From Lachnospiraceae bacterium (lineage in GTDB: Bacteria > Bacillota > Clostridia > Lachnospirales > Lachnospiraceae): DNA of 64,000 bases. A program made the translations under genes and the position numbers. The stretch lies in contig JAEDCQ010000003.1 of assembly GCA_016294075.1 (NCBI GenBank), forward strand, positions 72,136 to 136,135, read 5' to 3'. The stretch's first letter is position 1; every line of letters begins with the position of its first letter. The notes below the pieces were generated by a model. That model was given only the letters and a program-made list of their open reading frames with translations. It made no database searches and had not been told where the DNA came from. Positions 53,116-60,504 of the stretch are shown here, in pieces.

Positions 53116-54078
53116 TTAGAAATCTCCTTTTCTAAACATGGCATAAAATGTATACATTGTGCAGGCGACTACCAACCCGACACAAATATTCAAAGGCAAT
53201 ATCAAACCGCTACTTAAGATTGCTCCCGGCTTTCCTAACGGAATATGACTTTCCAAATGATTTGCTCCGGTAAAAAATGAATAGCTTTTTGCCAGACAAT
53301 AAAATGAAAGAGCTGCGAAGCATACGGTTTTATATGTCTTCTCCGTAAAAAATCTTTCTGTTTTCTCGAATCCGAATGCATTCAGATGCAGAATTAAACC
53401 GGCTCCGATAATAGCACCCCCGGAAAATCCTCCTCCCGGAGATAAATGACCGTTTAAAATAACATATATTCCAAACATCATGATAATTGGTACGAATAAT
53501 CTTGCTGCAAATTGCAGAATAGGATCATTTTTCGGCTCATACAAACGGTCACTCTGTGCTTCTGCTGCTTTTGTTTTTTCTTTTTTCTTATTAACCTTAA
53601 GCATGATTAATACGGTAATGGTTGCGATAAATAATACATTCGATTCTCCAAAGGTATCAAATGCACGATAATCAAGAATCATACCCGTTACAATATTGAC
53701 GGCACCTGTTTCCTGCAGGCCATTTTCAATATACCGCTTAGTTACCTCATTATTATCCGGATTTGACGCATTCCCTACAGGTGGAAGATATGACACCATA
53801 ATCATCATGAGGACAATAAATAAAATACAAAATATGATAGATGCAATCGGAAATATTTTTTCAAAGAGGCGTATTTCCTTATTCTTATTTGCATCATACA
53901 GATTTTCATACATCAGGTTACGGTCGCGCAGTCTTTCCCGAAGCATTTTTGCATCCGGTTTCTTTTCCTGCTTAGGCTCCATTTCCACTTCATTTAAAAA
54001 AGGGTCTTTTTTCCCGTCCAGCCAGTCCTTAAAACCAACCTGTTGCGTGCCCTGCTTCCATTTCCATAATTTACTCAT
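53116..54078 (-). CDS. Fused MbhE-like + MnhB subunit
   Basis: 320 residues. A hydrophilic basic/acidic N-terminus (about 1-65), a helix, then TGAVNIVTGMILDYRAFDTF (MbhE/MrpA C-terminal type, about 120-165), then MnhB proper with NGHLSPGGGFSGGAIIGAGL and a terminal helix pair. In Mrp and Mbh these are separate proteins or part of MrpA. ATG 54078 is preferred: it follows GGGGGG by 9 nt and overlaps the stop of the previous gene by 8 bp. Confidence 0.85.
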   Translation of the reverse strand: MSKLWKWKQGTQQVGFKDWLDGKKDPFLNEVEMEPKQEKKPDAKMLRERLRDRNLMYENLYDANKNKEIRLFEKIFPIASIIFCILFIVLMMIMVSYLPPVGNASNPDNNEVTKRYIENGLQETGAVNIVTGMILDYRAFDTFGESNVLFIATITVLIMLKVNKKKEKTKAAEAQSDRLYEPKNDPILQFAARLFVPIIMMFGIYVILNGHLSPGGGFSGGAIIGAGLILHLNAFGFEKTERFFTEKTYKTVCFAALSFYCLAKSYSFFTGANHLESHIPLGKPGAILSSGLILPLNICVGLVVACTMYTFYAMFRKGDF

Positions 54079-54325
54079 TTTCTTCATCCCCCCTAATGGC
54101 ATGAATTTTCTTTAACGTGACAAAAAAGAGCACACTGGTAACTCCTGCACCAACTGCAGCCTCCGTAATTGCAAGATCCGGCGATTCCAATAAAATCCAT
54201 ATAATAGACATTACCAGACTGTACGACATAAATATTAATACGGAGTTCAATATATTATTTGAGAAACTGACAGAAATGGCACACACAATCAAAAAAGCCA
54301 TTAAAATATAAGTAAAATAAACCAT
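54071..54325 (-). CDS. MbhD-like subunit (DUF4040, MrpA C-terminal type)
   Basis: 84 residues, three helices with ESPDLAITEAAVGAGVTSVLFF, the DUF4040 signature. In Mrp this segment is the end of MrpA; here, as in archaeal Mbh, it is a separate protein. ATG 54325 after AAGAAGG, 1 bp past the subunit G stop. Confidence 0.88.
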   Translation of the reverse strand: MVYFTYILMAFLIVCAISVSFSNNILNSVLIFMSYSLVMSIIWILLESPDLAITEAAVGAGVTSVLFFVTLKKIHAIRGDEENE

Positions 54326-54326
54326 A

Positions 54327-54683
54327 TCAGCCTTCTTTCTCTTCTTCATTCAGAAGCGTATCCTGTATTTCACAATGGTCCTCTATCTTATCATTCGTGT
54401 TGACTTCCAGCTTTGAAAGCAGATGGGATGACACCGGTGAAGCAAACCATAAAAAAACCACTACAAGAAAAAACTTTAAGCTTGTAAATGTAAGTCCCGA
54501 AAAAATAATCAAGCCTATCAGGCAGGAGCTGATTCCCAAAGTATCTCCCATCGCCGCTGCATGCATACGATTTAAAACAAAATCAAACCGATATACACCA
54601 TACATTTCAATTGCGAATAATAATAATCCAAATAACAGAAAGAAGCTTCCGATGAAAAACCGAATCCACTCTAAGATTTCCAT
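54327..54683 (-). CDS. mnhG: Mrp subunit G
   Basis: 118 residues. Three helices, RMHAAAMGDTLGISSCLIG and the KFFLVVVFLWFASPVSSHLL stretch of MnhG/PhaG. Acidic C-terminal tail. Confidence 0.9.
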   Translation of the reverse strand: MEILEWIRFFIGSFFLLFGLLLFAIEMYGVYRFDFVLNRMHAAAMGDTLGISSCLIGLIIFSGLTFTSLKFFLVVVFLWFASPVSSHLLSKLEVNTNDKIEDHCEIQDTLLNEEEKEG

Positions 54684-54686
54684 ATC

Positions 54687-55010
54687 TTAGTTGCCTCCTT
54701 TCATCTCATTCTCTTTATGAATTCCCATAAATACCTTTGTAAGTACCACAACTGCAAGAAAGCTTATCATCGCGTAAATGATACAGATATCTACTAAATA
54801 GCCTTCGTTCAGTAATATTGCTAAAATACCGATAATGACCATAACTAATGTTCCCATCATATTAACCGCTACGATACGATCGGCAATCTGCGGACCTTTA
54901 ATTGCCCGGATTAAACATAAGAGAAGCAGTATGGCTAAAAATATTAAAGAAGAGACAAATAAATAACGGTACATTACTTCCAATGTAGACATATTTTCTG
55001 CCGGAATCAT
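54687..55010 (-). CDS. mnhF: Mrp subunit F
   Basis: 107 residues, three helices; RAIKGPQIADRIVAVNMMGT and the conserved Asp in YLVDICIIYAMISFLAV match MnhF. Overlaps subunit E by 4 bp. Confidence 0.92.
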   Translation of the reverse strand: MIPAENMSTLEVMYRYLFVSSLIFLAILLLLCLIRAIKGPQIADRIVAVNMMGTLVMVIIGILAILLNEGYLVDICIIYAMISFLAVVVLTKVFMGIHKENEMKGGN

Positions 55011-55471
55011 AAGCCTTCCTCCAATCTCTCTAATAATTCTGTAATCCTTCCTTCTCCGATGCCTTCCACATAGCTTTTATCCAGACAATGTACGGTATAA
55101 CAATCTTCTTCCAACTCAACCGTGATCGTCCCGGGAGTGAGAGTAATCGAATTTGCCAGCAAAAACCGGCCGAGTCTGCTCTTTAAGCCTGTACGGAATT
55201 TAACTATTACAGGTTCTATTTCATAACGGTTTGTTAAAATAAGCTGGCATGTTGAATAGTTTGCCTTTAAGATTTCCCAAATTAAAACACCGAAAAACTG
55301 CAGAATAATCCACATTTTTTTATAAATATGTATTTCTTTTTTCACGGAATAATCCATAAACTTACACATAAATAAGAAAATTACCGTAGAAAAAACAAGT
55401 CCTAAAACAATTATTTCCACAGTTACATTGGCATTAAAAATAATCCATGACAGAAATAAAAAAAGATACAT
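55007..55471 (-). CDS. mnhE: Mrp subunit E
   Basis: 154 residues. Two N-terminal helices then a cytoplasmic domain with RFLLANSITLTPGTITVEL, the MnhE signature. First gene of the antiporter operon, 37 bp downstream of trmB with no clear promoter or terminator between, so read-through from trmB is possible. Confidence 0.92.
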   Translation of the reverse strand: MYLFLFLSWIIFNANVTVEIIVLGLVFSTVIFLFMCKFMDYSVKKEIHIYKKMWIILQFFGVLIWEILKANYSTCQLILTNRYEIEPVIVKFRTGLKSRLGRFLLANSITLTPGTITVELEEDCYTVHCLDKSYVEGIGEGRITELLERLEEGL

Positions 55472-55508
55472 ACACTATTATCTCCTCTCAATGCATACTC
55501 CCCCGCTA

Positions 55509-56153
55509 TCATTTACATCGGGAAATAATATATTTATAAATCGGATTCCCTTTTGAAGAAAACTTTTCTTCATATTCCGTCAATACATTTCCCTGATTCA
55601 TAATTTCATCATGATGTAAATCATATGTTATGGCATCCATTTTCCAGCCTGCAGGTTCTACCTCATCTACTGCAAAATCAAATAAATCTTTATTATCGGT
55701 TTTAAATTCCAGATTCCCGTCCGTGTTCAGAATATTTGCAAAGCGTGATAAAAACTGTCTGGAAGGAAGTCTCCTCTTTGCATGTCTGTCCTTCGGCCAT
55801 GGGTCAGAAAAATTCAAATAAATTTTATCCACCTCTCCGGGTGCAAAAATTTCTTCAATTTCTCTTGCATCCATTCGGATAAATCGGAGATTATCAATAG
55901 GATTTTCTTCCATTTTTTGTACGGCACGCAAAAGGACGCTTGAATACATTTCAATTCCGATAAAATTCATATCCGGGTGCAGTCCGGCCAATTGCATCAG
56001 GAATTGTCCCTTTCCCATACCGACTTCTATGTATAGCGGAGCCTTTTTCCCAAATACTTCTTCCCAGCATCCTTTATGTGCTGACGGATTCTGTATAACA
56101 AATTCACTTTTTTCTATATAGGTATCTGCACCTGTAATATTTCGTAATCTCAA
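55509..56153 (-). CDS. trmB: tRNA (guanine46-N7)-methyltransferase
   Basis: 214 residues. SAM-dependent methyltransferase: IEVGMGKGQFLMQLA (motif I), GIEMYSSVLLRAVQKM, and the signature NFSDPWPKDRHAKRRL; C-terminal NLEFKTDNKDLFDFA and NPIYKYIISRC. The best start is TTG at 56153, giving MRLRNITGAD, the family N-terminus, after AAGGAAGG at normal spacing. The ATG 66 bp upstream has no ribosome binding site. Confidence 0.93.
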   Translation of the reverse strand: MRLRNITGADTYIEKSEFVIQNPSAHKGCWEEVFGKKAPLYIEVGMGKGQFLMQLAGLHPDMNFIGIEMYSSVLLRAVQKMEENPIDNLRFIRMDAREIEEIFAPGEVDKIYLNFSDPWPKDRHAKRRLPSRQFLSRFANILNTDGNLEFKTDNKDLFDFAVDEVEPAGWKMDAITYDLHHDEIMNQGNVLTEYEEKFSSKGNPIYKYIISRCK

Positions 56154-56337
56154 AACTTTTTCCTTCCTTATTATTATATGTTCTTCCCAATCTTTGTATT
56201 TTACATCAATTCTTTTCATAATAAAAGAGCTGTTCTACAATTTTGTAAAAATATATTAAGATTTTGTTTTCAGACTTAAATTTTATATGAAAATAGTGTA
56301 TGATTGTAATAATTAGTTTTAGAATATCGAGGAATTT

Positions 56338-57813
56338 ATGAAATTTTCAGCCCCTATTCATCAAAAAAATAAAGTGTATTTTACAATATTATCCATATTC
56401 TGCGTTTTTATTTTATTCATCAACACATCTTTTTCCTGTTTTGCCGCAAGAGATTACAAAGCGGAGGCAGAGGAACGAAAAGAGATGCCGGTTGAGACAA
56501 ACCAATATCTTAACTGGCCTGCCGGACCTGAAATCGGTGCAGAGTCGGCAATTCTGCTGGAAGCAAATACCGGTGCCGTCTTATATGCAAAAAACATTGA
56601 TGCTCCACTATATCCGGCCAGTATTACTAAAATACTGACTGCTCTTATTGCTTATGAAAAATGTGACATGAATGAAATGGTTACCTTTTCCTTCGATGCA
56701 GTCCACAGTATTAATTGGCGCGAAGATGCAAACATGGGAATAAATGTCGGTGACTCCATCACTATGGAGCAGTGTTTATACGGTTTACTTGTCGGTTCGG
56801 CCAATGAAGCCGCTTACGCAATTGCTGAGCATATTTGCGGAGAAGGCAATTTGGATGAATTCAGTAAATTAATGAATCAAAAAGCAAAAGAGCTTGGATG
56901 TACAAATTCAAATTTCATTACTCCGAACGGAATTCATGATGAGAATCATTATACTTCCGCTCATGATATGGCTTTAATTGCACAGGCCTTTTTCTCACAC
57001 GAATTGCTCACCAAAATGTCCTACACAACGAGTTATCACATACCTCAATCCTCTACACAGCCACGAGAGGATATGATTGTATGGGCAAAAAGTAAACTTC
57101 TTCCCGGCAAAGAGTATTCATATGAAAATTTAATCGGAACAAAAACCGGCTATACGGATGATGCAAGGCAGACACTTGTTTCCTGTGCACAAAAAAACGG
57201 ATTAAAGCTCATCTGTGTTATTTTAAAGGAAGAATCTCCTAATCAGTTTACGGATACTATTGAGTTATTTGAATATGGTTTTCAGAATTTTTCAGCTTAC
57301 TCTGTTGCAGAAAACGATACCGTCTATTCTATTGATACATCAAACTTTTTTTCAACAGATACTGATTTTTTCGGTAGCAGCAAGCCTATTTTAGAAATGA
57401 ATCCGTCAGATTATATTGTTCTGCCTGCAAATGCTGAATTTTCCGAAGCGACTGCAGAGCTGACCTATGACAATCTGCAGCCGGATGAAATAGCAAGAAT
57501 CCATTACTCCTTCCATGATATTCCTGTAGGGTTTGCTTCCATTGTTCCGATACAGGATACGGCGACTACCTTTGATTTCGGTACCAAGCCTCAAATTACG
57601 GATACCCCCACGGCAGAAGAACCGGATACAGTATTTATAAATATAAAAAACGTAATTATTGCAGTTATTGCAATTGCCCTTTTGTTAATTACAATTTTCA
57701 TGCTTCGCTCCATGTTTATAAATACCAGAAAATACCGCCGTCGAAGCAGAATTATGAGAAAACACAAGACAAAAACCAACCAGCTTGATTGGAAGCATTT
57801 TAAACCATTTTAA
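56338..57813 (+). CDS. D-alanyl-D-alanine carboxypeptidase (S11, DacF-like)
   Basis: 491 residues. Signal peptide (about 12-37, ending FAA), then the serine peptidase domain: PASITKILTALIAYE (Ser-x-x-Lys), GSANEAAYA (Ser-x-Asn) and GTKTGYTDDARQ (Lys-Thr-Gly). It trims peptidoglycan stem peptides outside the cell. A C-terminal helix near 435-455 and a very basic cytoplasmic tail make it a membrane-anchored form. Start after GAGG. Confidence 0.93.
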   Translation: MKFSAPIHQKNKVYFTILSIFCVFILFINTSFSCFAARDYKAEAEERKEMPVETNQYLNWPAGPEIGAESAILLEANTGAVLYAKNIDAPLYPASITKILTALIAYEKCDMNEMVTFSFDAVHSINWREDANMGINVGDSITMEQCLYGLLVGSANEAAYAIAEHICGEGNLDEFSKLMNQKAKELGCTNSNFITPNGIHDENHYTSAHDMALIAQAFFSHELLTKMSYTTSYHIPQSSTQPREDMIVWAKSKLLPGKEYSYENLIGTKTGYTDDARQTLVSCAQKNGLKLICVILKEESPNQFTDTIELFEYGFQNFSAYSVAENDTVYSIDTSNFFSTDTDFFGSSKPILEMNPSDYIVLPANAEFSEATAELTYDNLQPDEIARIHYSFHDIPVGFASIVPIQDTATTFDFGTKPQITDTPTAEEPDTVFINIKNVIIAVIAIALLLITIFMLRSMFINTRKYRRRSRIMRKHKTKTNQLDWKHFKPF

Positions 57814-57817
57814 TAAA

Positions 57818-57859
57818 AAATAAACGACGGTCCTAAAAAAGGAACACCGTCGTTTATTC
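57818..57859. terminator. Bidirectional terminator
   Basis: AATAAACGACGGT (57819-57831) with ACCGTCGTTTATT (57846-57858), between the convergent carboxypeptidase and exonuclease genes. Confidence 0.85.
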
Positions 57860-58783
57860 TTTTAAATTTTTAAATCTTTCACGCAACTGTTTTGCCTCAT
57901 CATTGGAGATACTTTTCCACGTTTTTACCGCATAAACACCGTTGTTTTCTGCTTTTCGTACACGAAGCTTATACTTTGTATATCCATGCCGGAAACAAAA
58001 TGCCTCTGTGTAATAATGCTTTCCGTTTGGCGTAAACCATTTAATTTTTTTCTTCAAGGCTCTTCCGCATCGAAAACACCTGACTTCCATTAAATCTTTA
58101 TCGTTCATCAATTGGGATTTATCCATAAAAATTCGGGAAATATGTTTATTATAATCTGAAAAGTGCTCTATAATTTCGTTTTCTTTGGAATCCGGAAGTA
58201 TAAAAGTGTCATATGATACTTTTTCCAAAACAACCGGGTCTTCAATCATATCAAATACCTGCGCAGTATAATATGCATCGCTGAATGCTCTGTGGAACGG
58301 AATATCTTTGTGAATATTCAGCATATCAATGGCATATTCTAAAGAGCGGCGTGTCTTTTTATCCTCATAAGCAATACTGAATAACTTTTGAATATCATAA
58401 AAACGTATCGGCCTGTCTGAAAGAGGCGGCATTTTATAATAACGCATATTCCGTTGCAATTCTAACAAATCAAGTGGCCCCCAGGTACAAAAAATACAGT
58501 CATCTCCGCACCAGGCAAGGAATTTTTCCATAACCTCCGTAAACGGTTTTCCCTTTTCAAGCTGCTCCATCTGTAAATGAATCAGCTTACTTGTGATATA
58601 ATGCATTTCATGATATATCTGTGGTTTGATTAATTCGGAAAACTCCCCTATCATATCTCTGTTCTCATTCAGTTTAACTGCTCCGATTTCAACTATTTCA
58701 AACGGAAGCGCGTTACCCTGTGAATCAACCCCGCCGGGTTGGCTGCTTTGATTCCACTCCAAATCAAAAATAATGTAATCCAT
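57854..58783 (-). CDS. DEDDh 3'-5' exonuclease (RNase T/DnaQ fold)
   Basis: 309 residues. DLEWNQSSQPGG near the N-terminus (first acidic pair), EIGAVKL, and HRAFSDAYYTAQVFDMI (His-Ala-x-x-Asp, the DEDDh end). A C-terminal region with CFRCG and a later Cys/His (EAFCFRH) could bind zinc. Probably a nuclease of RNA or DNA of the KapD/ERI-like kind. Monocistronic. Confidence 0.85.
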   Translation of the reverse strand: MDYIIFDLEWNQSSQPGGVDSQGNALPFEIVEIGAVKLNENRDMIGEFSELIKPQIYHEMHYITSKLIHLQMEQLEKGKPFTEVMEKFLAWCGDDCIFCTWGPLDLLELQRNMRYYKMPPLSDRPIRFYDIQKLFSIAYEDKKTRRSLEYAIDMLNIHKDIPFHRAFSDAYYTAQVFDMIEDPVVLEKVSYDTFILPDSKENEIIEHFSDYNKHISRIFMDKSQLMNDKDLMEVRCFRCGRALKKKIKWFTPNGKHYYTEAFCFRHGYTKYKLRVRKAENNGVYAVKTWKSISNDEAKQLRERFKNLKE

Positions 58784-58835
58784 ATATAACCCCTATTCCC
58801 GAATAACCCTCTTTTCAGTATATCATCTCGCACCC

Positions 58836-58867
58836 GAAAAACATCGGAAATATAATATTCCCGATGC
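58836..58867 (-). terminator. Terminator of the AAA/DUF4143 gene
   Basis: Minus strand CATCGG (58861-58866) with CCGATG (58842-58847), additional AATAT pairing inside, then TTTTTC. Confidence 0.7.
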
Positions 58868-58937
58868 TTTCTTATTAGACTAGTCATATTATAACGTGTA
58901 TGGAGCCGGATGTCGATGATTTTTTGTCCATCGATAG

Positions 58938-60266
58938 CTATACCAAAAATGGCATTAAATAGAATGGTTTTATCAATAGCATTTCTTCTTTTCCAACATC
59001 CTTCTGTGACAACAAATATATTTTATTTACATTCTTTGAGTATTTTTTAGAAAACTCCGATATTGACTCATGTTTTCCCGTACCGGAAGACTTAATCTCA
59101 AATGCATTTACCTTACTTCCTTCTGAAATTAAAAAATCAACTTCATAATAATGTGTACTGCCCTCTTTTTCCCATGTATAATAATAGAGTTCTCTTCCCG
59201 ATGCTGCTATCATTTGAGCGATCAGATTTTCATAAAGATACCCCAAATTGGCCGGTAATTTGTCAGAAAGTAATTTTGCATACACATCATTTTCTATTAC
59301 CGGTCTATCAATAAACATAAGTGTAACAAATAATCCCGTATCAGAAAGGTATAATTTATAGCTATCGAAATCCTTTGTATCAGCTAAACTAACTCTTGGG
59401 TCTGTGGAATTATAGCATGGTAATACTGTTTTTGAATCAATTAATTCATACAATAATTCCTCTGCTTTCGTATTATTTCTTTTCCCAATTGCAGTTGTAA
59501 TTCTGTACTTTCTTGAATCCTTTGCTAATTGTGCCGGAATAGAATGATACAACGAAGATATTCTTCCGGATGGATCAATCTTTTTAAAATCCTCTTCATA
59601 AAGAGATATAATCTGTCTTTTTACCTGGTCAATTTCAGAAAAATTTTTACCTTCAAGATAAGCTTCTACAGCCTGTGGCATACCGCCTACAGCCATGTAT
59701 ATTCTCAAGTCTCTCATCAGTTTACGATTCGTTGATTGTCCAATTCCGGTTCCCATACTATATACTTGTCGCAAAAGGTCAAAGTTATTCCCTGTTGCGT
59801 CGCAAAATTCTTCATAATCCATTGGATACACTTGTATTTTCATTTCCTCAGACGGAATTAGAATATCTTTCACATTCTTCTTTATGGAAATCAACGAACC
59901 TGTTTCCAAATAATGATATCTTCCATCAAATACCAAGTGCTTAATAGCCTGTCTCGCCTTAGGAAATAATTGTACTTCGTCAAAAATAATTAACGATTCT
60001 TGTTCATATAACGTTACTCCTGTTTCAGCCTGGAGCCTCAAAAAGAACATATTAAGATTTCCAATATCATCAAAGCATTCAAGGATATTGTTAGATATTT
60101 TTGAAAAATCCAATATAATATATGACTTGTATTCGTTTCGGGCAAAGTTCTCTGCAATCGTTGATTTTCCAACTCGCCTGGCCCCTTCCAGCAATACGGC
60201 ATATTTATCCGAATAGTTTTTCTTCCATTCTAATAACTTGTTATATGCTTTTCTTTTAAAATACAT
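58938..60266 (-). CDS. AAA-type ATPase with DUF4143 domain
   Basis: 442 residues. Walker A GARRVGKST (about 29-37) and Walker B SLIIFDEVQLFPKARQAI (about 92) of the AAA_14 type; the C-terminal domain (about 190-400) with KLLPANLGYLYENLIAQMI and VDFLISEGSKVNAFEIKSS is a DUF4143/nuclease-like region. The FEIK motif resembles PD-(D/E)xK folds. Very common, often variably present, in Lachnospiraceae and Bacteroidetes; function unknown. GGGAGG site; flanked by its own promoter and terminator. Confidence 0.9.
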   Translation of the reverse strand: MYFKRKAYNKLLEWKKNYSDKYAVLLEGARRVGKSTIAENFARNEYKSYIILDFSKISNNILECFDDIGNLNMFFLRLQAETGVTLYEQESLIIFDEVQLFPKARQAIKHLVFDGRYHYLETGSLISIKKNVKDILIPSEEMKIQVYPMDYEEFCDATGNNFDLLRQVYSMGTGIGQSTNRKLMRDLRIYMAVGGMPQAVEAYLEGKNFSEIDQVKRQIISLYEEDFKKIDPSGRISSLYHSIPAQLAKDSRKYRITTAIGKRNNTKAEELLYELIDSKTVLPCYNSTDPRVSLADTKDFDSYKLYLSDTGLFVTLMFIDRPVIENDVYAKLLSDKLPANLGYLYENLIAQMIAASGRELYYYTWEKEGSTHYYEVDFLISEGSKVNAFEIKSSGTGKHESISEFSKKYSKNVNKIYLLSQKDVGKEEMLLIKPFYLMPFLV

Positions 60267-60288
60267 ATTTCCACCTCCCGATATAGAG

Positions 60289-60319
60289 ATGTTATAACAT
60301 ACAATGTGCTTTTTTTCAA
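60289..60319 (-). promoter_or_regulatory. Promoter with palindromic -10 region for the AAA/DUF4143 gene
   Basis: Minus strand TTGAAA (60314-60319), 17-bp spacer, TATAAC (60291-60296). The -10 is inside ATGTTATAACAT, a perfect 12-bp palindrome (60289-60300) that could be an operator. Confidence 0.5.
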
Positions 60320-60457
60320 TGTTGTTTGCATTATTTTTGTGCGATTCTTCGAAAATAGATATTCACTATATGTGCATTTCTTCAAATTTATAATCAATCA
60401 TATAAAATATTGTTTGCATTTTTTCAAAATAAATTCTTACAAAATTTCTACACAAAA

Positions 60458-60500
60458 ATACCCACGGTTCAAGTATTGATAACTACTGCACCGTGGGTAA
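60458..60500 (-). terminator. Terminator of the chemoreceptor gene
   Basis: ACCCACGGT (60460-60468) with ACCGTGGGT (60490-60498); on the minus strand the hairpin ends in ATTTTTG. Confidence 0.8.
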
Positions 60501-60504
60501 AAAA

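Noticed and set aside
46462..55471. Complex I (nuo) operon
   Set aside because: No NuoA, H, J or peripheral subunits; mnhE, F, G and B signatures mark it as Mrp/Mbh type.
58938..60266. Defence-island membership of the AAA/DUF4143 ATPase
   Set aside because: It has its own promoter and terminator and neighbours are housekeeping genes; no partner gene is visible.
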